From Betaproteobacteria bacterium (GTDB lineage: Bacteria > Pseudomonadota > Gammaproteobacteria > Burkholderiales > SG8-41), in assembly GCA_025353085.1 (NCBI GenBank), contig JANXRI010000263.1, positions 1 through 5,097 on the forward strand: a stretch of DNA of 5,097 nucleotides, read 5' to 3'. The translations under genes and the position numbers were made by a program. Each line of letters begins with the position of its first letter. Positions within the stretch are counted from its first letter, which is position 1. Shown in pieces: positions 1 to 3,982 of this stretch. The notes beneath the pieces were generated by a model that saw only the letters and a program-made list of their open reading frames with translations, did not search any database and was not told where the DNA came from.

Positions 1-19
1 CTAGCGTCAGCGGGAGACC

Positions 20-36
20 CCCCGGCTTTGCCGGGG
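20..36 (+). repeat. Left-end subterminal hairpin of the IS
   Basis: Perfect 7-bp stem (20-26 with 30-36) and a TTT loop. The 17-nt sequence recurs exactly within the right-end hairpin. In IS200/IS605 elements TnpA binds such hairpins as single-stranded DNA and positions cleavage through guide bases near the stem foot. The guide bases were not identified here. Confidence 0.85.
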
Positions 37-61
37 AGGCAGTAAAAGTTTGACAGATAAA

Positions 62-126
62 GGAGTCCATCGGAGGAAACTCCAAGTCGTGAGCCGCCAA
101 AGCACACGAAAAGGAGTTTCACGATG
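62..126 (+). promoter_or_regulatory. tnpA 5' leader that can sequester its own Shine-Dalgarno site
   Basis: The ribosome-binding region GGAGTTTC (113-120, inside AAGGAG 111-116, 7 nt before the ATG at 124) is perfectly complementary to GAAACTCC at 76-83. Inside this 8-bp helix, TCGTG (87-91) pairs with CACGA (105-109), giving one long stem with a small AAG/AAA internal loop and a 13-nt apical loop. The ACTCC part of the anti-SD strand (79-83) could instead pair with GGAGT at 62-66, and its CTCC (80-83) could close a GGAG-GAAA-CTCC tetraloop hairpin (72-83). Either would free the SD. Repression of translation by a leader stem-loop that hides the SD is documented for enterobacterial IS200. The pairing is seen directly here, and its function is inferred. 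A TTGACA at 50-55 could be a -35 box, but no convincing -10 follows. Confidence 0.6.
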
Positions 127-555
127 GACAAGTATGAGAGCCTAAGCCATACGAAATGGGAGTGCAAATATCACGTTGTATTTATACCGAAGGGACGTCG
201 AAGGCTGCTGTATGGGCAATTGCGCAAGTATCTCGGGGAGCTATTTCGGGAGTTAGCAAGGCAGAAAGAGAGCCGCGTCGAAGAGGGGCATCTGATGCCA
301 GATCATGTGCACATGATGCTGTCGATCCCGCCGAAGTACGCGGTATCGCAGGTGGTCGGGTACATCAAGGGAAAGAGTGCGATTCATCTGGCACGGGTGT
401 ACGGGGAGAGGAAGAGGAACTTCGTCGGGCAGCACTTCTGGGCGAGAGGGTATTTCGTTTCGACGGTTGGGCGGGATGAGGCGACGATTCGTGAATACAT
501 CCGCAACCAGGAGGCCGCAGACGAGCGATTGGAGCAGATGAAACTTTGGCAATGA
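124..555 (+). CDS. tnpA: IS200/IS605-family transposase TnpA (HUH, single catalytic tyrosine)
   Basis: This 143-residue protein is the usual length for the family (about 130-155). It catalyses single-strand cutting and rejoining of the element ends through a 5'-phosphotyrosine intermediate and acts as a dimer. The metal-binding HUH motif is H61-V-H63 within PDHVHMML. The catalytic tyrosine is Y125 in REYIRNQE, and Q129 four residues later matches the third metal-site residue of IS608 TnpA (H64, H66, Y127, Q131). The N-terminal KYHVVFIPK strand and the FWARGYFVSTVG segment are also typical. The ATG at 124 has AAGGAG 7 nt upstream. No frameshift or missing catalytic residue is seen, so the enzyme should be functional. 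It is not a REP-associated transposase as far as can be judged: the IS-type end hairpins lie next to it and no REP array is seen. Confidence 0.96.
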   Translation: MDKYESLSHTKWECKYHVVFIPKGRRRLLYGQLRKYLGELFRELARQKESRVEEGHLMPDHVHMMLSIPPKYAVSQVVGYIKGKSAIHLARVYGERKRNFVGQHFWARGYFVSTVGRDEATIREYIRNQEAADERLEQMKLWQ

Positions 556-558
556 GCG

Positions 559-575
559 GCCACCGTTAAGGTGGC
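559..575 (+). repeat. Small hairpin just after tnpA
   Basis: GCCACC (559-564) pairs with GGTGGC (570-575) around a GTTAA loop, 4 nt after the tnpA stop codon. It lacks a T tract, so it is not a standard intrinsic terminator. It lies within the IS and may protect the transcript 3' end or be part of the right-end structure. Confidence 0.6.
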
Positions 576-608
576 TCACGAGAAACGGGGCCGCGTTAGC
601 GACCCCCA

Positions 609-625
609 AGCCGCTTTGAGCGGCT
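609..625 (+). repeat. Second hairpin in the IS right-end region
   Basis: Perfect 7-bp stem AGCCGCT/AGCGGCT (609-615 with 619-625) with a TTG loop, 12 nt before the right-end hairpin. Its 3' side continues into GCGGCTCAC (620-628), the exact reverse complement of GTGAGCCGC at 89-97 in the tnpA leader. Confidence 0.6.
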
Positions 626-637
626 CACAACCTAAAG

Positions 638-656
638 CCCCCGGCTTTGCCGGGGG
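638..656 (+). repeat. Right-end subterminal hairpin of the IS
   Basis: Perfect 8-bp stem CCCCCGGC/GCCGGGGG (638-645 with 649-656) and a TTT loop. It contains the left-end hairpin sequence in the same orientation with one extra base pair. It marks the right end, and host sequence resumes within a few bases, probably after ATATTTAC (657-664). Confidence 0.85.
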
Positions 657-660
657 ATAT

Positions 661-849
661 TTACAGAAGAACGATCAAATTACGAACCGCGTGGCACGTG
701 AACTGTGTTTCATAGGTTCAGAGAACAAAATGAAGGGCATTCTTCAGCGGCTAGTAAAGCGGGGACTTGTCGAACTTGTACCTGGAACTACGCGATATTC
801 AGCGGCATACAGGATTGCAAAAACGAAGCCGAATAATTTACCCCCATGA
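661..849 (+). pseudogene. 3' remnant of a winged-helix-type protein gene abutting the IS
   Basis: After the IS right end an open frame encodes about 55 residues ending in RGLVELVPGTTRYSAAYR. The segment ITNRVARELCFIGSENKMKGILQRLVKRG followed by a beta-hairpin-like tail looks like a C-terminal winged helix-turn-helix. It resembles tails seen on AlbA_2/AAA_4-type ATP-binding or DNA-binding proteins, but the family is not certain. No plausible start or N-terminal domain exists. The same frame runs back through the IS to the tnpA stop, so a GTG at 571 would only add IS-encoded residues. The likeliest reading is a host gene cut by the IS, with its 5' part beyond the left edge of the window or lost. 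G+C is about 46% by hand count, well below the genes downstream, which suggests foreign origin. Its TGA (847-849) overlaps the next gene's ATG as ATGA. Confidence 0.5.
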
Positions 850-1802
850 AGAACGTTTTAATTTTTTTAGGACTAGCATGTTTTGCCTGTCGCTGCGCCG
901 CCGCCTACCCCGACCGCCCAATCCGTCTCGTCGTGCCCGCCGCACCCGGTGGCGCGATCGATGTGGTCGGCCGCATCATGGGCGTGAAGCTCTCGGAAAT
1001 ACTCGGGCAGAACGTCGTGATCGATAACCGCGCCGGCGCGAACAATATCATCGGCACGGAGATCGCGGCACGCGCGGTGCCCGATGGCTACACGCTGTTG
1101 ATAACGGCCGGCGCGCACACAATCAATCCCGCCGTCTACAAGAAACTCCCGTACGATGCGCTGCGCGATTTCGCGCCGATCGGCCTCATCGCCAACTCGG
1201 GCGGGCTCGTCATCGTCGTGCATCCGTCGTTCGGCGCGAAGAACCTGCAGCAGTTGATCGACATGGCGCGCGCGAGGCCGGGCACGATCGTGTATGGCTC
1301 GGCCGGCTACGGCAATAGCACCCACCTCGCCGCTGAACTTTTTCAGATGATGGCCAAGGTCAAGTTCATCCACGTGCCGTACAAAGGCGCTGGTCCTGCG
1401 GCGACCGATTTGCTCGGCGGGCAGATTCCGCTGATGTTCGGGCCGAGCCCGGTGGTGGTGCCGATGGTACAGGCAGGACGCCTGCGGCCGCTGGCGTTCA
1501 CTGGCGTGAAACGTTCGTCGCAACTGCCCGATGTGCCAACCGTAGACGAAGCGGGCGTCAAGGGCTACGAGAGCACGGGTTGGTACGGAATATACGGCCC
1601 ACGCGGCACGCCGAGAGAAGTCGTCATGCGCATCAATGCAGCGATCAAGAAGATTGTGCAAATGTCCGACACGCGTGAGCGCTTTGCGGCGTTGAACCTC
1701 GAACCGATTGGCAACTCGCCGGAAGAGTTCGCGCGTTTTCTCAAAGACGATCTGGAAAAATACGCGGCTATTGCGAAAGCCGCGGGCATCAAGCCTGAAT
1801 AG
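846..1802 (+). CDS. Tripartite tricarboxylate transporter substrate-binding protein, Bug/TctC family, exported
   Basis: This 318-residue protein, close to the usual 320-330, is a periplasmic solute receptor of the TctC (Bug) family. Such proteins bind carboxylates, amino acids or similar small acids. Residues 1-20 form a short signal peptide ending AAA before YPDRP. Family landmarks follow in order: VVPAAPGGAIDVVGR (29-43), NRAGANNIIG (61-70), GSAGYGNSTHLAAELF (151-166), HVPYKGAGPAATDLLGGQ (176-193), GRLRPLAFTG (211-220), DVPTVDEAG (229-237) and WYGIYGPRGTP (246-256). No tctA or tctB membrane gene is in view, which is common for orphan Bug proteins. The ATG at 846 is the only start that keeps the signal peptide, but no Shine-Dalgarno is visible. 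Translation may be coupled to the upstream remnant through the ATGA overlap. The first 45 or so bases are A+T-rich, and the signal peptide has three Cys residues (12, 15, 17), which is unusual. The ligand cannot be read from sequence. Confidence 0.92.
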   Translation: MKNVLIFLGLACFACRCAAAYPDRPIRLVVPAAPGGAIDVVGRIMGVKLSEILGQNVVIDNRAGANNIIGTEIAARAVPDGYTLLITAGAHTINPAVYKKLPYDALRDFAPIGLIANSGGLVIVVHPSFGAKNLQQLIDMARARPGTIVYGSAGYGNSTHLAAELFQMMAKVKFIHVPYKGAGPAATDLLGGQIPLMFGPSPVVVPMVQAGRLRPLAFTGVKRSSQLPDVPTVDEAGVKGYESTGWYGIYGPRGTPREVVMRINAAIKKIVQMSDTRERFAALNLEPIGNSPEEFARFLKDDLEKYAAIAKAAGIKPE

Positions 1803-1905
1803 AAGCGAGTGATGGGTGATGGGGAATGAGTGATTTAGAAACTGAATCACTGAATCCCATAATCACTCAATCACCACGCCTTTACCCCATCGCCCATCAC
1901 GCTTC
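1802..1905. repeat. Long imperfect palindrome filling the convergent intergenic region
   Basis: The outer stem pairs GAAGCG (1802-1807) with CGCTTC (1900-1905). After a 2-nt bulge (1808-1809), 1810-1824 pairs with 1885-1899 over 15 positions with a single G-T wobble. An inner 9-bp stem TGAGTGATT/AATCACTCA (1827-1835 with 1861-1869) follows. The structure begins at the last base of the TAG of the binding-protein gene and ends inside the TGA of the opposing deacylase gene. It could act as a bidirectional transcript-end structure, but neither side is followed by a T tract, so a classical intrinsic terminator is not supported. It may equally be a dispersed intergenic repeat. Confidence 0.7.
1844..1875. 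repeat. Four degenerate 8-nt tandem units (consensus NAATCACY)
   Basis: The units are GAATCACT, GAATCCCA, TAATCACT and CAATCACC, read back to back. Complementary-type units (GTGATGG at 1809-1815, then GTGATGG, then GAGTGATT) lie in the left arm of the same intergenic region, so the palindrome is built from opposed runs of short repeats. Confidence 0.55.
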
Positions 1906-3514
1906 ACTGCTTTACCGCGGCGCCCTGCCCATACAGAACACTGCCCGGCCGCGCGGCGGTCATCGCGCCATTCTCGTACACGACTTTTCCATTGACGATC
2001 ACGGACGGGAAGCCAATCGCATACTGATGCGGCTTCTCGAACGTCGCGGCGTCGCGCACGCTCGCCGGATCGAACACCGCGATGTCGGCTTTCATGCCGG
2101 GCCTGAGCACGCCGCGATCGGTGAGGCCGATACGTGCAGCGGGATACGATGACATTTTGCGCACGGCGTCTTCGAGCGTGAGGATGTTCTTTTCGCGCAC
2201 GTAGACGGCGAGCACGCGCGCGAACGTGCCGTAGCTGCGCGGATGCGGCGCTCCCCTGCCGAAGATCGGCACGGTGCCGTCCGAGGCGATCATCGTCGCC
2301 GGATGGCGAATGATGCGCTGCAAGTCTGCTTCGTCCATTGCGTGAAACACGCCGCCGCAATTGCCCTGCTCGACTATCCACATGGTCGTCTCGGCGGCGT
2401 TGTCCGCGGTCGGCGGCGCGCCGCGCGCCAACGTAAGCTGGGCCAGGTTTTTTCCCGCGAGCGCTGCGTCCCATTCGCAGATCGACAGCACGATGTTGGC
2501 GGGGTCGCCGCCGCCGCGCTCGTTGATAATGCTGTCGGCAATCGCGGTTTTTATTTTTGCGCGCACCGCCGGATCTTTCAGCCGTGCGACGGTCGCGGCA
2601 TGGCCACCCTCCTGTGCCCACTGCGGCAACAGCGCGGCCGCGATGCTGGTGCTCGAAGCGGTGTACGGATACACGTCGATCGTGGCGTCGACACCACGCG
2701 CGCGCGCTTCGTCGACGAGCTTCAGCGTGTCGACGCTTTTACCCCAGTATGATTTGCCGATCACCTTATGATGCGAAATCTGGGTCGGCACGCCGCCGCG
2801 CTCGCCGATCACAATCGTCTCTTTGACGCTGTCGAGGACACGCGACGCCTCGTCGCGCATGTGCGAGGTATGCACGCCGCGATACGGCGCGACCACTTTC
2901 TGCAGTTCGACCACTTCTTCGAGCGGCGTGAAATTACCGGGCACGTAGAAGAGTCCCGTACTCAACCCGAACGCGCCATCCCGCATGCCATCGCGAACGA
3001 TTGCGCGCATACGCTCCAATTCGTCGGGCGTCGCATTGCGATTGGCGAGCCCGATAATCGCCTCACGCACCGAGCCCTGACCGATGAAGCTGCCGATGTT
3101 GAGCGATTTCGGCAGCGCCGCCAGCTTGTCGAGAAACGGCTTCAGCGGAATCGGCGAGCTGCCGTCAGGGCCTTCCATGATGGTGGTGACACCCTGGCGC
3201 ACGTAGTTGTCGGCGGTCGGCACCTGGAAAATACCGCGTATCGCATGCGTATGCAGGTCGATGAAGCCCGGCGCAACAACCAGACCGCCAACGTCGATCA
3301 CGCGCGTGGCGGAGCCCGTGATTGAAGGTGCAATTCGCGCAATGCTGTCGCCGCGTATCGCCACATCGCCGCGGTACCAGGGACTGCCGGTGCCGTCGAC
3401 GATGCGCGCATTGCGCAGCACGAGATCGTATGGCGCTTCGGCCGCATGGGACGCGGCAATCGACAACGCGAGGCCCAGCGCCGCGACGAGTTGCACGATA
3501 ATGGTCATGTTCAT
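1904..3514 (-). CDS. N-acyl-D-amino-acid deacylase (D-aminoacylase)-type amidohydrolase, exported
   Basis: This 536-residue amidohydrolase-superfamily protein has a signal peptide (residues 1 to about 24, cut near ASHA). Family members hydrolyse N-acyl-D-amino acids to the free amino acid and a carboxylate. The N-terminal beta-sandwich strand is followed by the metal motif FIDLHTHA (H88, H90). Other expected residues are H218 (SHMRDE), H248 (ISHHK) and the catalytic Asp D412 (IASDGTVP). The C-terminal GMKADIAVFDP and VNGKVVYENG are typical. The spacings H90 to 117 and H218 to H248 equal those of Alcaligenes faecalis D-aminoacylase (69 to 96; 220 to 250), but its metal-bridging Cys96 is Asp117 here, in EGPDGSSP. 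Substrate and stereospecificity are therefore uncertain, and it may be a dipeptidase or another deacylase. The ATG at 3508 has better SD spacing (8 nt) than the one at 3514 (2 nt), so the true protein may be 534 residues. Confidence 0.9.
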   Translation of the reverse strand: MNMTIIVQLVAALGLALSIAASHAAEAPYDLVLRNARIVDGTGSPWYRGDVAIRGDSIARIAPSITGSATRVIDVGGLVVAPGFIDLHTHAIRGIFQVPTADNYVRQGVTTIMEGPDGSSPIPLKPFLDKLAALPKSLNIGSFIGQGSVREAIIGLANRNATPDELERMRAIVRDGMRDGAFGLSTGLFYVPGNFTPLEEVVELQKVVAPYRGVHTSHMRDEASRVLDSVKETIVIGERGGVPTQISHHKVIGKSYWGKSVDTLKLVDEARARGVDATIDVYPYTASSTSIAAALLPQWAQEGGHAATVARLKDPAVRAKIKTAIADSIINERGGGDPANIVLSICEWDAALAGKNLAQLTLARGAPPTADNAAETTMWIVEQGNCGGVFHAMDEADLQRIIRHPATMIASDGTVPIFGRGAPHPRSYGTFARVLAVYVREKNILTLEDAVRKMSSYPAARIGLTDRGVLRPGMKADIAVFDPASVRDAATFEKPHQYAIGFPSVIVNGKVVYENGAMTAARPGSVLYGQGAAVKQ

Positions 3515-3516
3515 AT

Positions 3517-3523
3517 CTCCCCC
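3517..3523 (-). promoter_or_regulatory. Ribosome-binding site of the deacylase gene (start-deciding)
   Basis: On the minus strand GGGGGAG lies 2 nt before the ATG at 3514 and 8 nt before a second in-frame ATG at 3508. The second spacing is the normal one and favours a start at Met3. The signal peptide survives either way. Confidence 0.6.
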
Positions 3524-3580
3524 TGAATGGTCGATGCAATAACGACAACGATGGGCGACCGAACGGGCCTCGAAACAAAT

Positions 3581-3811
3581 TTAACGGCTATCGATTTTTC
3601 TAACAATCCACCGGGTCGCGCGATCTGTGATCGGCACCGCGACAAATGCGGCGACTGTCGCAAACGGCCACGCCACGGCGTAAGCGATCATCCAGCGCCG
3701 GAGGAAATCGGGCGGCGCTCCCAGGTTGATAAACGTGATAACGGCGGTCATCAGAAATGCCATGATGGCCGCGACGATCACGGGCCGGATGAAACGCGCT
3801 TTGCCTTGCAA
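3581..3811 (-). CDS. DUF2798 family small membrane protein, TTG start
   Basis: This small inner-membrane protein of unknown function has 76 residues, which matches the DUF2798 family (about 75-90). Two hydrophobic segments are visible, roughly residues 8-28 (PVIVAAIMAFLMTAVITF) and 39-58 (WMIAYAVAWPFATVAAF). They are separated by the signature NLGAPPDFLRRW and followed by a basic C-terminus. The start is TTG at 3811-3809, preceded by AGGAG (3823-3819) with a 7-nt spacer. Longer readings from ATG at 3904 or 3982 add a low-complexity Arg/Ser/Pro-rich tail with no SD and no family counterpart. One of them would also run over the promoter region of the divergent gene. The stop lies 66 nt upstream of the deacylase ATG on the same strand, so cotranscription is possible. 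No function is known for the family. Confidence 0.8.
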   Translation of the reverse strand: MQGKARFIRPVIVAAIMAFLMTAVITFINLGAPPDFLRRWMIAYAVAWPFATVAAFVAVPITDRATRWIVRKIDSR

Positions 3812-3818
3812 GGAATGA

Positions 3819-3823
3819 CTCCT
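3819..3823 (-). promoter_or_regulatory. Ribosome-binding site selecting the TTG start
   Basis: AGGAG on the minus strand, 7 nt ahead of TTG at 3811. It is the only good SD in front of any start in this frame, and it gives a product of the expected family length. Confidence 0.7.
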
Positions 3824-3845
3824 GGAAGATGGAACGGATTGACGC

Positions 3846-3859
3846 GCCGGCGCGCCGGC
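3846..3859. repeat. 14-bp perfect palindrome GCCGGCGCGCCGGC
   Basis: A fully self-complementary G+C-only sequence in the divergent intergenic region, 22 nt upstream of the DUF2798 gene's SD and 36 nt upstream of the -10 box of the gene on the plus strand. It could be a dimeric regulator's site or chance in G+C-rich DNA. Confidence 0.4.
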
Positions 3860-3894
3860 CCGCGGTGATTGTCTCGCAACCGCGCGGCTTTCGG

Positions 3895-3900
3895 TATACT
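3895..3900 (+). promoter_or_regulatory. Candidate -10 box (TATACT) for the PAL-like gene
   Basis: TATACT matches five of six bases of the sigma-70 -10 consensus and lies 83 nt before the ATG at 3983. The best -35-like hexamer, TTGTCT (3869-3874), is 20 nt away, which is too far for a strong promoter, so an activator may be needed. The overlapping GTATAC (3894-3899) is palindromic and could also serve the opposite strand, where TATACC is preceded by TTATCG (3921-3916) at 17 nt. That is a weak match. Confidence 0.3.
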
Positions 3901-3970
3901 TCATGGCAGGCGGAACGATAACAAAGCGCGGGGAATCAGCGCCACTGAAAGTGCCGCCACCACTTACACC

Positions 3971-3975
3971 GGAGG
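3971..3975 (+). promoter_or_regulatory. Ribosome-binding site of the PAL-like gene (start-deciding)
   Basis: GGAGG with a 7-nt spacer to ATG 3983. It selects this start over the in-frame ATG at 3869, which has no SD and would place 38 non-hydrophobic residues in front of the signal peptide. Confidence 0.85.
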
Positions 3976-3982
3976 ACACCAC

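Larger units (their letters stand above)
1..664 (+). mobile_element. IS200-group insertion sequence (IS200/IS605 family), approximate limits
   Basis: A single tnpA of the HUH/Y1 type is flanked by two subterminal hairpins with the same core and orientation (CCCCGGC-TTT-GCCGGGG at 20-36 and inside 638-656). That is the layout of IS200/IS605 elements, which move as single strands and recognise hairpins at each end instead of terminal inverted repeats. No tnpB or IscB-type gene accompanies tnpA, so this is the IS200 subgroup. These elements make no target duplication, so exact edges cannot be read from one copy. The left tip lies 5' of base 20 and may fall outside the window. The right tip lies just after 656, perhaps at the TTTAC at 660-664 (inference). 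The transposase is intact and both end hairpins are present, so the copy looks potentially active. Confidence 0.87.

Noticed and set aside
571..660. GTG at 571 as the start of a 92-residue gene
   Set aside because: The first 30 codons are IS right-end sequence including the hairpins. The frame is simply open after the tnpA stop. Only the part after about 661 looks coding.
815..845. A promoter or SD directly upstream of the binding-protein gene
   Set aside because: TTGCAA (815-820) and TAATTT (834-839) are only 13 nt apart, and no purine-rich SD precedes the ATG, so neither could be supported.
873..1850. 325-codon open frame on the minus strand, opposite the binding-protein gene
   Set aside because: It is antisense to a clear TctC-family gene. 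Its protein is Arg/His/Asp-rich with no recognisable domain, as expected from a G+C-rich shadow frame.
1844..1875. CRISPR-like array
   Set aside because: The repeats are only 8 nt, degenerate and without spacers, and no cas gene is present.
1863..2621. 252-codon minus-strand frame overlapping the deacylase gene
   Set aside because: It is a shifted frame of the same strand with a very Arg-rich, low-complexity product. The deacylase frame carries all family motifs.
3869..3982. N-terminal extension of the PAL-like gene from ATG 3869
   Set aside because: There is no SD at that ATG. The extension covers the promoter region and would bury the signal peptide, while ATG 3983 has GGAGG at 7 nt.
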